Positions 1 through 10,387 of a stretch of 64,000 nt of DNA are shown here, in pieces (positions within the stretch are counted from its first letter, which is position 1; every line of letters begins with the position of its first letter). Origin of the DNA: Lithodes maja (Eukaryota; Arthropoda; Malacostraca; Decapoda; Lithodidae); assembly GCA_037953745.1 (NCBI GenBank), contig JBAKBP010003202.1, positions 1-64,000 on the forward strand, read 5' to 3'. The notes below the pieces were generated by a model. The model did not search any database. It was not told the origin of the DNA and saw only the letters and a program-made list of their open reading frames with translations. Both the position numbers and the translations under genes were made by a program.

Positions 1-239
1 CTTGTTCCCACCAATAGGGTGGAATCTCGGGCGAGCGTCTCGACAAATGCAGTAGCCGGCATTCCTTGATGTCATCTCCTGGAGCCCCTTCCCTTGGCCA
101 ATGGGATAGGGAGTGTGGTAGTGGGGAAAGCTCTGCCCCTTTCCTGGAGCTTCCAGCAGAGGAATCCTGGCCATCTGCATCAACAAGAGACTCTGATAAA
201 GTGACTGTGGGGGGTTTGGGGATCTTCAGCTGCATTCGG

Positions 240-412
240 TTGAGAAGGGAAGCTCTTGGGTGTGCATCCTTGAGGATTTTGGCCAACTTCCTAACAATGT
301 CATTCATGTGTGTTTTCCAGGTCATTCCTTTATCGATGGCAATACCATGAAATTTTACTTCCTTAGCCTTGTCAATAGCATAATTATCAATATTAACATT
401 AGAATTAGACAT
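240..412 (-). pseudogene. LINE reverse transcriptase C-terminal fragment
   Basis: Read on the minus strand, this stretch encodes a short segment containing KFHGIAIDKGMTWKTHMND. This resembles the post-catalytic region of non-LTR reverse transcriptases (usual form KFLGxxIDxxLTWxxHI). Nothing on either side extends the similarity: the left side (1-239) gives no recognisable protein, and the right side runs into purine-rich DNA. It is best read as a small relic of a LINE. The family cannot be assigned from so short a piece. Confidence 0.35.
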
Positions 413-790
413 TGGATGAGAAAAAGATGGATGGGAGGTTGGGGGAAGGAGGGGGTAATGAACGTATTAGAAAACGAGAAGGAAAGAATGGAAGGAAGGA
501 AGGATGAAGGGAAAGAAAGAAAGAAGAAGGGAGGAGGAGGAATTGGAAGCAAGTAGAAAAGGAGAAAGAATACGGACAGCCAGAATTATGGGAAGAGGGC
601 GAAAGGAGGAAAAGATGAATGGAGGTAGGTAGGAAAGGAGAAGGTGGGAAGATATGTAGGAAAGAAGGAAGGAAGGAGATAAGAAGCAAAGAAGGAATTA
701 AGGGATATACTATGTTTGGTAGGAAGGAATGTAGGAAGGAAGAAGAAGCATGAGAGGGAAGTACGAATGTCAAGAAGGAAGTTAAAGAAA
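413..790. repeat. Purine-rich GGAA/GAAGG microsatellite-like tract
   Basis: The plus strand is almost entirely G and A for about 380 bases, with imperfect repeats of GGAA, GGAAGGAA and GAAG. Long open frames on both strands here (Ser/Pro/Phe-rich or Lys/Glu/Gly-rich) come from the base bias and are not genes. The tract lies just beyond the 3' end of the CR1-like copy that starts near 870, so it may have grown from that element's simple-repeat tail. Confidence 0.75.
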
Positions 791-1086
791 GAAGTAGCGA
801 AAGTTTATGAATATAATGAAGTAAATAATGATAAAAGGAAGGAATTGAACACTAAAGGTTGTTAGTACAAAGGAGTACAAAGAAAATAAAGCAACAACAG
901 GTCTGGTGACCCTTCTAGGCTGCTTGTCCTCCAGAACACTGAGGATCAATTTTCCAAACAGTGGTTTAGAGTGGGTAAGGGAACATTGGAAAGGGAAATA
1001 CTGCCCTGGAACTAATGTCCGTGGCAGGATTAGGAAGTTAGTACGGGACAGATGGGTTAGTAACTGAGGGGGGGATAAAATAAAGT

Positions 1087-4055
1087 TATTCATTTACAAA
1101 CACAGTCAGTGTCAGGTTTGATGCAAGATATTTGTCTAGGCGAAGTTTAAATGAATCAACGGTGCTGCAGTCTATAACGTATCGGGGGAAGCCCATTCCA
1201 CAAGTTGACAACTCGATTGAAGAAGAAATTCTTAGATTCGTGCGAGTTAAAAGATTTACCGATAATTTTGCAACCGTTTCCCTGCGTGTAATTAGATTGG
1301 TCGATAGTGAAGTACTTACTACAGTTCATAATGTTGTTGTTGTTGTTGTTGTTCCCCAGGCTGTCTGGCCGAACAGCCCCAAGGTCTCGAGCAAGGCCAT
1401 AAACGAGCGCCCCCACAAAATGCTCCCTGCTTACCACTAACAAAGCCCGGGTGACCGAAGCCACTCCAAGGCCCTGTGCCCCTCAGCAATTATGAAGGGA
1501 AAGTTGAGGGGTAAGGGAAAAATGTGACGCTTTGGCTACCAATCTGCCAACTTCTAGGTTGGCAGTAGGGAGGTCAATCCACGGAAAAGACGCCGCCACT
1601 TGAGATCTAGAAGATATATAAGTAAAAGAAACAGTCAGAGTAAGCTATGGGTATGGTAGAGATCGCTCAGTTCTCACTCGGATAGACCAGCCCATCACCA
1701 CATGACTAGAACCCAATCCTCTCAGCATCAGCTAGGAAAGGCCCTAGAAAGCCGCCTTTGGCGGGGGGATAGCTCCCCTATTTCAACTCCTTTCGGGGTT
1801 GGGCACCCGCCCACTGTTCATAATTATTGTCGATGCCTTTGATGATTTTGAACACTTGAATTAAGTCGCCTCTTAATCTGCGCTGGGTTAAAGAAAATAG
1901 ATTTAATTCTCTAAGACGCTCCTCGTATGGTTTGTTCTTTAGGCTAGGTATCATTTTGGTAACTCTACGTTGAAGTCGTTCTAGCTTGTCTATATCTTTC
2001 TGGTAATAAGGGCACCAGGATTGAACGCAGTATTCCAGAAGAGGGCGGACTAAGGAATTGTAAAGGGTTAGGATAACTTCTTTGGATTTATGCTCAACTG
2101 ACCTGCCTATAAAGCCAATTATTTTGTTTGCTTTCTTAACAATTTCTGAACATTGTTGACTCGGTTTTAGGTTACTCGATATTGTTACTCCCAGAACGGT
2201 TTCTCTTTTTGCATTCTTAAGCTGAGTGCCATTCATCGAATAGTTTGCTTTCTCATTTTGGTATCTGATATGTAGTACTTTACATTTATCCGCATTGAAA
2301 CTCATTTGCCAAATTTGGGCCCAACATGACAACTTATCTAGATTGTGTTGCATATCGTCAACATATTCTTTTGAGAGTACGCTATTTGCAATTTTTGTAT
2401 CGTCAGCAAATTTTGAGATTGTACAGGTGAGACCCTCATCTATGTCGTTGATGTAAATTAGAAAGATAATTGGTCCTAGTACCGATCCCTGGGGTACCCC
2501 GCTACTTACATTGGTCCATTTAGATGCCTTACCGTTTATGACTACTCTTTGCTTTCTGTCGCGGAACCAATTTTCTATCCATTTCAACACACCTTCTTGT
2601 ATTCCATGCGCTTTTAGTTTTAGCAGTAAACGTTTGTGGGGGAACTTTGTCAAAGGCCTTTTGAAAATCAAGGTATATAATATCTACAGCTTTACTCTCA
2701 TCATAGAGGTTGAGGATATCGTGGAAGAAGTCTAAGAGGTTTGTTAAACAGGAATGTTTGCTACGAAAGCCGAAAGCCGTGTTGAGTATCTTTAAGTATG
2801 TTATTTTCCTCTAAGTGATTTACTAGTCTGTCTCTTATGAGTGGTTCTAGCATTTTACATACAACTGAGGTTAAGCTAATTGGACGATAGTTACTGGGTA
2901 GGGATTTGCTGCCTTTTTTAAAAATCGGTGTTACGTTGCCTAGCTTCCACTGATCAGGCATAGTTCCAGACTGCAAGGATTTATTGAATAACAATGTTAG
3001 TGGTTTGGAGAGCTCATCCTTAGCTTCCTCCAGAACTCTAGGTGAGATTGTATTAGGTCCGGGTGTTTTATTTACCTTCTATCTAAACATTTCAATACTT
3101 CTCTCTGTAATGGTGATATTGCTTAGAACATCAGAATTATCTATCTGAATCGGCGATGCTGTAGGGATATCAATGAGGTCTTCTGTTGTAAAACCTGATG
3201 CAAAGAAGGTATTGAGGGCATTACTCATTTGTACTTCGTCTTTGGTATATTCTCCATTTTCATCGACTAACGGTCCTACAGTTGAAGTAACTACTCTCTT
3301 CTTTCTGATATAACTATAGAATTATTTTGGGTTTGTTTTACTTTGATTCGCAACATGTAACTCCAGGGTCTTTTTACTTTCCTTAATTAACCTTTTGGCT
3401 TTGCGTCGTAGTTCTACAAATTTCACCTGTTCTTCGTCATTGTGTGAGGATTTTAATCTATCATTAGCAAGCAGACAGTTTGAAAAATCTTTATTCCACC
3501 ATTTGGGCTTATAATTATGGCCTGTACGCCGTATTTTCGATGGTATGCAGTCTTGTACTGCTTTTAGGTAAGTGTTTGCGAATGATTCCCAAGATGTATT
3601 TATTTCGTTATTGTTAATTAAAAAACTCCAGTCAGTTTCTTTAAACATTGCTCTAAGTTTACGAAAGATTGCTTGCTTGAAATTAGGGACTTTTTCGATG
3701 CTGCTATTTGGTTCGTTACTAGTAAAGTTTAAACTGAAAGTTATCGTACGGTGGTCGCTGTTACTGAATTCAACACCGACATTCAAATTCTCTATCAATT
3801 CTTCTTTTGTTGAAAATAAAAGGTCAAGGACATTATTTCTATGGATTGGAGATCTAACAAATTCATATAGCGAACTCTCTTGCAAATTTGTATACAGGTC
3901 TTGTCCAGAGTGTGAAGTAATACTATCTCCCCACTTGGTCACAGGTAAATTGAAGTCGCCAAAAATTACGGTATCTTGCGAGTTACTTAACTCTGCAATT
4001 TGCTCATAAATTTCTCGGTCAGTTTGCACTGATTGAACTGGAGGTCTGTATATTA
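1087..4055 (-). pseudogene. CR1-like ORF2: endonuclease C-part, RT and C-terminal domain
   Basis: ORF2 of CR1-like LINEs nicks the target with an APE-type endonuclease and primes reverse transcription there. In sense order this piece shows the endonuclease motifs GDFNLP and SDHRTITF, a WWN linker, RT with NYRPISLTS, GVPQGSVLGP and the catalytic FADD box, then the C-terminal LVRPLLEYCVQSWCPY and RRLRGDLIQVFKI. The RT frame is open at 1778-2671 and the endonuclease-linker at 3322-4055. Between them are a premature stop (the linker ends at NPK where copy 2 has NPKEFYSY), a lost tail after QHGFR near 2761, and frameshifts near 2640 and 3080. The last ~85 codons lie across the SINE-like insertion. 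The protein is not functional. Confidence 0.88.
1333..1815 (-). mobile_element. SINE-like insertion with (AAC)n tail
   Basis: This 483-bp block interrupts the CR1-like C-terminal coding region. The 9-mer GTTCATAAT occurs at both edges (1324-1332 and 1816-1824), and the related CR1 copy near 52545-52560 lacks the block. On the minus strand it ends in about six AAC units, like the 3' tails of some LINEs, so it was probably inserted by target-primed reverse transcription. No open frame is recognised. A GGGTTCTAGTC stretch weakly resembles a Pol III B box, but no convincing A box is spaced for it, so tRNA ancestry is unproven. It could also be the 3' end of an unidentified LINE. Confidence 0.75.
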
Positions 4056-5912
4056 TGTTACGACCTGGCACTCGGGTACACAAGGGCTCTCAATCAGGAC
4101 TCGAGTACGGCTCGCTGCCACAACGGAAACACACGATCCCAACCCCTGAGTACTGCCAGCCGAACAAAAAACACCAATACCCTCCAGAGTTCAATCTGCT
4201 ATAACGGGGTATACAAGAACTCGGTACTAGTGTTCAACAACAGACTAATAAAGAGACAGGAATTATCTAGTCTGGTCAACAATCAAACAAAGAAGTAAGA
4301 AACAACAACACCAAAGAATAGTGTTGGCCGAAGCCGAAGTAATCCACCCTTGACTAAGAACTTAAGAAGTCCTCCACCCTCTACTTCGGATCGGCACTAT
4401 TACGTTACGTTAATTAATAGTCCTTAAGCATCGAGCAAGGAATCTTCTGAAAAAGTTAGATGCTTCTCGGATGCTCGTAAGAAGTACGTATCGGATTTTG
4501 AACAGCAATTCAATAAGCAAAACACTGGCAATTAAATATTATTAAAGGTTTAAATTGGCATAAGAATAATTATAAGAATATGCAATAGTAAATGGCAAAC
4601 ATTAAAAAGAAGTACTCCGCAAATGCACCGGCAATAGCCTACTCGGATTGTGCTCGTGGGCCACTAATCACTAAAGTAGCCAAGCGTGCAACACATGAAA
4701 TCAATAGTGCATAAACAATATCATACATAAGGAAAGCTTCAATACTATTCTGTATCTGCTGATCGAGTAAAGTCTAGCTGGGATGTAGTAGGCTAGGAAA
4801 CAATGGCTGAGCAAGCGGCTCGTAGCCTAGCGAAGTCCTTAAGGCTGTGCGGCCAAATTACGTTAATTGACGGGGTGCTCTCTTGAGAGATCCAGATCGC
4901 TAGTATCTGGTTCTCTCCTGGCGACCCTCTCAAAGTCAAAGCAAACGAGTTAGCACAGTGTTGGGTGGCAGAGGCAAAAGCCCTCACTCGCAACACAGTG
5001 CTAAACTCACAAGGTACACAGTCAGAAAGACCACCTAGGCTTCCCACGTCTCCGTTGCGATTGTACAGGTTCAACAAAATCTAGTACACATCGGAAATCA
5101 CAACACCAGTAGCCCTATCCCAGTCTAGCATTACCTAGACTAGCAGAAAACAGGAACAATAATAATAACACACAGGGAAATGCATATACGAGTGCAACAA
5201 ACATAAATCAATCCTATTCTAAGTTAACCCTTCCAAAATAGGCTATCTAATAGGCATATATCTCATGAGAACTCAAGCGATAATACGTTGGCTGACTAGC
5301 TCTGCACCAACGGGACCATGGAAGTTAAAAAGGGTAGGGAAAAGAGGAGATAAGAATGTAAGGTAGTAGAGAAAGTTCACATCAGTCAGAAGAATATATA
5401 TAGTTAGCAAGGGAAATGAGAAGTCGCTCTGCCTAATGAGTTCTGAAGAAAATGTGGCGAGACTTCCCTTTTTATACTCGGCCCTCTAGTGAGCCCAACG
5501 TGAACTACTAAGGACCGCCCACTGACAATCATTACGTAATTTCTCTCTCTCAATCTGGGATAGACAAAGGCTTTCCCACGCACTGAGGGGAGGGGGGAGG
5601 GGGGGAGTGCTAGTGAGTTAGGCCCACCTCCCGCATGGCGCACCCACTGACCCCAACGGTGGCTGCTGCTTCTCCCATCATTACAAATAAGTTTTACACG
5701 CAATACTTATAACTAATGATATAAAATAGAACTCGTTGACTCAGATGAAAACAAAATACATATTCATATTACTTATAGTACAACGGCTCACATGAACTAA
5801 GTTAGGAAACTCTACATAGACTACAGCCAAAGTTCCTGCCCTGATGATCCTAGCGAGAGTGGGGCATGACTAGGCGTTCTGTACAGCATGCTCAGACTGG
5901 ACATGCGTCACA
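4056..5912 (-). repeat. 3' LTR of element A
   Basis: This 1857-bp long terminal repeat pairs with 16772-18628. The two copies are collinear, with a constant offset of 12716 bases. The differences I see are in the stretch after TTTTACAC near 5697 and in CTGATGATC versus CTGACGATC near 5845. Open frames inside (for example 4793-5077) are present in both LTRs but show no protein motif, and I do not regard them as genes. Confidence 0.93.
4885..5003 (-). promoter_or_regulatory. Paired hairpins in 3' LTR of A
   Basis: Two hairpins lie 33 bases apart. The first (4885-4917) has 6 pairs (GAGAGA with TCTCTC), a mismatch, 6 pairs (CCAGAT with ATCTGG) and a 7-base loop. The second (4951-5003) pairs TAGCAC with GTGCTA and GTGTTG with CAACAC around an apical GGC-AAAA-GCC. 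Element B has the same layout with different but paired stems. The role is unknown; a structured RNA signal in the transcript is the simplest reading. Confidence 0.6.
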
Positions 5913-5923
5913 CCTCCCCCAAG
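5913..5923 (-). promoter_or_regulatory. Polypurine tract of element A
   Basis: Directly inside the 3' LTR, the sense strand reads CTTGGGGGAGG. This is the expected plus-strand priming site next to an LTR. Element B has the matching CTTGGGCGGGG at 28657-28667. Confidence 0.75.
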
Positions 5924-6401
5924 ATTTTACTTGCTCAACCCTGAGCTAAAATCTGACAAACACAGAACCCCATCAAGCCCCTCACACCCAGCGACCGCAT
6001 GGCACTAAAACAAAGCTGAGTTTATCACTAAAACACATCTTATTATTAAAAAAAAAAAATCACATTTTATAACTCCTCCCAACAATAGCAAAAAGACACA
6101 ATATCATGCTCCCAGAGCGAGCTTACAGCAGCTCAGCCGTTTGATAGTTCGTGGACTACTCAAACTCTATAGGCTATGACAAACTTATACAATTATCTAT
6201 ATCAAAAGAAAGAGTTTTTTTATGATTTTTATATTTTAATATGTTTTTCCTGGCTGCACTATAAGGGCAGCCTATTTTCTTCTATACCAAACGCTCAACT
6301 CCTGCTTTACGACCCAATACGCTGGGCTACAACCGCGAGCCAACAAGCACCAAGCGCAAAATACTATTCAAACTAAAGCAGGAGGCTACCCGTGTGTCAA
6401 T
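5924..6401 (-). other. 3' non-coding region of element A
   Basis: No credible protein is encoded here. An integrase would be expected in this position in a complete gypsy element, and I see none. The stretch near 6200-6280 (GAAAGAG, a T-rich run, then a GC-rich TGCACTA segment) is similar to 28935-29030 of element B, so it is shared ancestral element sequence and not random filler. Confidence 0.6.
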
Positions 6402-7102
6402 CTACCCAGGATCATATACCCTTGAACGACCATCTGCAACCACGTTGTCACAACCGGCAATATGGCGTATGTCCAGGTTATATACCAATAACCTTAGTGA
6501 CCACCTGGTCAGCCTCATATTCCGATTGTGAAACTGGTCCAAGAACTTGAGAGGGTGATGATCTGGGTAAACTACAACGACCGGACCATAGGCTGGAACA
6601 TAGACCTCGAAATGCCCCAGCGCAAGCACAACCGCCAGCAGCTCCTCCTCGAAAACAGAGCAGCTCCCCTGGGCCGAATTGTACTTCTCCGAGCAGAAAC
6701 TAACAGGATGCTCCAGCCCATCATCGTCCTTTTCAATTTCATTCATCAGGTTCTGAAACGTTGCTAGTGCATTCTTAAGTCCGTCAGGCATAACATTGCA
6801 CTGGTAGGTACTCCCGTCCACAACAAAACCACATACCTCTTTAGCACGCTCGGACAAAGGTACTTGCCAGTAACCTTTTACTAAATCTACTTTCGTGATA
6901 GGCGATGCAGCCCCGAGGCGGTCTATGGTGTCGTCAACTCTTGATAAGGTATAGGCGTCGGTCAGGGATAATGCACACACACTCTCGCAATCAACACACT
7001 CACTGATCTTGCCACTTAACACCGGTTGGAAAGTTACAGGCAACGACCACTCACGACATTCCTTATCCCTCAGACCCTTCGTCCACACGTAATCCAGCTC
7101 TA
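6402..7102 (-). pseudogene. Deleted reverse transcriptase and RNase H of element A
   Basis: The sense product starts in the RT fingers (EWSLPVTFQP), passes the region with TKVDLVKGYWQVPLSERAK and MPDGLKNALATFQNLMNE, then jumps directly to RNase H (VSFCSEKYNSAQGSCSVFEEELLAVV, ending DIRHIAGCDNVVADGRSR). The palm segment with the catalytic YxDD box is missing between about residues 118 and 120, so this copy cannot reverse transcribe. The frame is otherwise open to 6402. The upstream portion of RT is removed by the L2-like LINE at 7103. Element B has lost a different, overlapping section of the same region, so the two deletions arose separately. Confidence 0.85.
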
Positions 7103-10100
7103 TAATAATAATAATAATAATAATAATATTTATTCAGTTAGCAATTTACAGAGTTGGTACCACATAGTTTGTTACAAATATGACATGTACCAGCCTTGCA
7201 TAATTCCAACTAAGGATAGCCCAATAAGGCCGTTAGGCGTATTTCCATTGGGGTCCTTGTGGGATTAGGTTAGCTGGGGAAAAAAGGGGAGGATAAAGAA
7301 ATGGATACTTTAGAAAAAGTATTTCTAGGGGGTTATTTTAAGATACCTTACATCCTATAGTAAATATCAGTAATCCGTAATCAGTAATCATTTCAGTTTG
7401 GTTTGTCTATCTCTTATGTCGCATTTAGTAGTAGACATAAGCTTGGTGCTCCCTTCTCGCAGCTGTCCGGTTCAGGTGTTCCTTCAGGCTACGTCTGAAG
7501 GAATACAGTGTTCTCTTTTCACGGACTGACTGGGGTAGGTCGTTCCAGTCTTTGATGGCGGTGAAGAAGAATGTTTGCTTATCCTGTCCTTGGATTCTCG
7601 GGACCTTAAAATTAAACATCCTGTTTCTTGTATTATGTCCACTCCTCTCATTTGCTTTAACAAAATCATTCTTTAGGTACTCTGGAGCTCTGTCATAGAA
7701 AATTTTGAAGGCATTAGTGAGCCTGATTTGTTTGGCCCTGTCAGCGACATTGAGCATACCTAGTGACTGAAGTTGTTCCTGGCCAACATGTGATCTGGGT
7801 CCTAGGTTCAGCATGAACCTAACCATTTTATTTTGAGTGACCTGAAGGTTGTGCTTTGCTGATTTAGATGATGCAGAGTACCAGGATGACACAGAATAGT
7901 CAAAATGACATTGAACAAGCGCTTGGCAGAGGGTCTTTTTGGTCGCCGCGGGCAAGCATCCCACCTGTCTATACAGGTATTTTATACGTGCTCTACACTT
8001 ACTCAGGATAGATTCCAAAATTGTTTCACCTGACAAACTCGCGTCCAGTTTTAGTCCGAGATTTTTAACTTGTGACACTGTTGTTATAGGAATATCATTA
8101 CAGTTGACCGAGAAGCCCACAATGTCTTTCAGTTTGCGTTTTGTTCCACATAAGATGGCTTCCGTCTTGCCCAGGTGAAGAGATAGTCTATTGTCCACTA
8201 GCCATTCACTACATGATTCTAGTTCTTTGGAAAGTGAAGCGGCAATACTTATTGGGTCTTTTCCTGAAACCAGGAGCACGCTGTCGTCTGCATACAGTAA
8301 TAATTTACATGAGACGCTCAGTTCCATGTCGTTCACATAACAGAGAAAGAGTAAGGGACCAAGGATGCTTCCCTGCGGGACCCCACAGTTAATTGGCATA
8401 GGATCAGATATATTATCATCAATTTTGACTCTTTGGGTTCTACCACTAAGATAAGATTTAAACCAGTTCACAGATCCTATGCCCATTGCTTGTAGTTTAT
8501 TACATAGGATATCATGGTCTACTGTGTCAAACGCTTTTTGTAGATCAAGAAGAACCATACCGGTGTAGTTACCTTTAGACATTTCTTTACGAATGTGATC
8601 CGTTAAGTGGATGAGACAGGAGTCTGTCGAGTACATGCATCTGAAACCTGATTGAAACTTATAGAATAGATCATTTTGTTTGAGGTAGTGTTCAATTTGG
8701 GTGTATACCGCTCTTTCAAGGATTTTAGATACAATACATAATATGCTAACTGGTCTGTAGTTACCAACTTCTAGTTTATTTCCTTTCTTGAATAGAGGGG
8801 TTACAATAGCTTCCTTCAGTTCAGCAGGTACAGTGTTGGTGTTAATTGACAAGTTGATGATGTGAGTTAGGGGGCCTGCTATACCAATGGCTCCATCTCG
8901 TAGAAATTTGGCAGGAATTTTGTCTGGTCCTGTGCTTTTATGTAAATTTAGGTTAGACAGCTCGTCAAAAGTGTATTTTGGTGTAACATTTTGCAATCCA
9001 AATGTGTTTGGGTGTATGTCTTTATCTCTGTAGAAATTTCGAAAGGTGGCCGTTGTTGTCGTGTATTTATTGAGAGGTTGAGGTAGGTTCTGTGCAAGTG
9101 TGTTTGCTATGGAGGTGAAGAAGGAGTTGAAGTAGGTTGAAATTTGTCGTTTATCGTGGCAAATCTGATCATTAATGGTGAGAGCAATATTAGTGTTAGA
9201 CGAATCCCTTGTCTTGTTGCTGTAGCCTGTTGTTTTTAGGTGCCTCCATAGTTTCTTTGGGTTATTCTGATATTCCTCTGCCTTATTGTGAAAATAATTA
9301 GTTTTCGCTGATTTTATTTTCCTACTTAGTTTATTCCTGGCCCTGTTGAACTCATGTTTCAGACCTTGATCCTGTCTATGTTTCGCTAGCCTTTTTAACA
9401 GATTGTCTCTGTGTTCCAGATGGTGTAGTATGTCATTGTTGATCCATGGGTCTGACCTTACTTTAATTCGTATGTCTTTCAGAGGAGCTATTTCGTCTAG
9501 AATGTTTGTGATGATGGTTCTGAAGCCAACCCATGCGTCATTAACGTTTGTACTTCCAAACACTGGAGACCAGTCTGTATTCCATAAAATGTCCAGAAAT
9601 GTTTCTTTATTGTAGTTTCTGAGTGACCTTGTTTTGATAATCTTGTGATTCTCTAGGGTAATTTTTGTGGTTTTTCGTGTGCAATATGTGACGAAGTGAT
9701 CACTTATCCCAGTCTGTATAACCCCTGATTGGGATATTTTGTCCTCTCTGTTACAGTTTATGTGGTCTATTATTGTGGCAGTGTTCTCAGAGATACGTGT
9801 GGGGGTTGTGATGAGTTGTTTATGATTGTGCATTGTCAGTATATGCCTATATTCTCGTACAAGCCTATCATTTCGTTGTTTGTAACACAGGTTAAAATCC
9901 CCTAGTATGATGGATTCATTCCGAGGGTCTAGCGATGACAACGTTCGTTCAAATTTGGTCAAGAATTGTGTGTCGTCTGGTGGCCTATAGCATACCCCAA
10001 TTGTGATGGGTCTTGTCCTCGGCAGGCGTAGATCGATCCACAGAGCTTCGTGATTTTCTACATGGAGGTCGGTCCTGGTTGTGTGTGTGAGGTTGTTTTT

Positions 10101-10387
10101 TACATACAGACATACTCCTCCCCCATGCCTATTGCGATCATTCCTAACCATATTGAAACCTTGAATGTTTATTTCACCATCGTTTATACTTGAATCCAGC
10201 CAGGTTTCTGTGATTGCAATTATTGAAGCTTTGGCCTTATTAGCTAACAAGTTTAATTCTGACAATTTATGGTACATTGATCTGGCGTTAATGTGGATAA
10301 GATGGAGCCCTTTGTTGGTGAACACTCTGTATTCATCTTTGATTTTGAATGTGTCCTGGCTGGATTCTGAGTTGTTAATAAATCAGT
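7103..10387 (-). mobile_element. L2-like LINE inside pol of element A
   Basis: On the sense strand the element runs from about 10387 to a 3' (ATT)n tail at 7103-7131. It carries the endonuclease-RT ORF described separately and a 3' UTR of about 300 bases. It sits in the same orientation as element A. I find no target duplication. About 311 bp of pol present in element B (29487-29797) is missing at the insertion point, so insertion came with a deletion or by recombination. The 5' end is truncated: there is no ORF1 and no obvious promoter. Clade assignment to L2 within the CR1/L2 group rests on overall RT and EN character. Confidence 0.85.
7425..10325 (-). CDS. L2-like ORF2 protein: APE endonuclease, RT and C-terminal domain, uninterrupted
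   Basis: A 966-codon frame without internal stops. Residues about 8-225 form an APE-type endonuclease (LHLIHINARSM, AITETWLD, CYRPPDD, ILGDFNL, ISDHFVTY). Residues about 440-740 form the RT (NYRPVSILC, LLDLQKAFDTVDH, GVPQGSILGPLLF, LLYADDSVLL), with the two catalytic Asp of YADD present. The C-terminal part has CHFDYSVSSWY and DWNDLPQSVR. The frame is open upstream to a TGA at the junction with element A, so the true start is probably lost and the first codon at 10325 (GTG) is arbitrary. It is the most intact ORF in the window and may have been active recently. The enzyme would act on its own RNA at nicked chromatin. Confidence 0.88.
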   Translation of the reverse strand: MFTNKGLHLIHINARSMYHKLSELNLLANKAKASIIAITETWLDSSINDGEINIQGFNMVRNDRNRHGGGVCLYVKNNLTHTTRTDLHVENHEALWIDLRLPRTRPITIGVCYRPPDDTQFLTKFERTLSSLDPRNESIILGDFNLCYKQRNDRLVREYRHILTMHNHKQLITTPTRISENTATIIDHINCNREDKISQSGVIQTGISDHFVTYCTRKTTKITLENHKIIKTRSLRNYNKETFLDILWNTDWSPVFGSTNVNDAWVGFRTIITNILDEIAPLKDIRIKVRSDPWINNDILHHLEHRDNLLKRLAKHRQDQGLKHEFNRARNKLSRKIKSAKTNYFHNKAEEYQNNPKKLWRHLKTTGYSNKTRDSSNTNIALTINDQICHDKRQISTYFNSFFTSIANTLAQNLPQPLNKYTTTTATFRNFYRDKDIHPNTFGLQNVTPKYTFDELSNLNLHKSTGPDKIPAKFLRDGAIGIAGPLTHIINLSINTNTVPAELKEAIVTPLFKKGNKLEVGNYRPVSILCIVSKILERAVYTQIEHYLKQNDLFYKFQSGFRCMYSTDSCLIHLTDHIRKEMSKGNYTGMVLLDLQKAFDTVDHDILCNKLQAMGIGSVNWFKSYLSGRTQRVKIDDNISDPMPINCGVPQGSILGPLLFLCYVNDMELSVSCKLLLYADDSVLLVSGKDPISIAASLSKELESCSEWLVDNRLSLHLGKTEAILCGTKRKLKDIVGFSVNCNDIPITTVSQVKNLGLKLDASLSGETILESILSKCRARIKYLYRQVGCLPAATKKTLCQALVQCHFDYSVSSWYSASSKSAKHNLQVTQNKMVRFMLNLGPRSHVGQEQLQSLGMLNVADRAKQIRLTNAFKIFYDRAPEYLKNDFVKANERSGHNTRNRMFNFKVPRIQGQDKQTFFFTAIKDWNDLPQSVREKRTLYSFRRSLKEHLNRTAARREHQAYVYY

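Noticed and set aside
355..773. Long Ser/Pro/Leu-rich frames on the minus strand
   Set aside because: They are produced by the GGAA-rich tract and have no domain.
4793..5077. A 94-codon frame present in both LTRs of A (also 17509-17793), and a 99-codon frame at 5404-5703 and 18120-18419
   Set aside because: Presence in both LTRs follows from their identity and is not evidence of selection. There is no known domain, and element B has no matching frame at this place.
5924..6401. Integrase for element A
   Set aside because: I looked for the HHCC and DDE motifs here and at 28657-29012 and saw neither.
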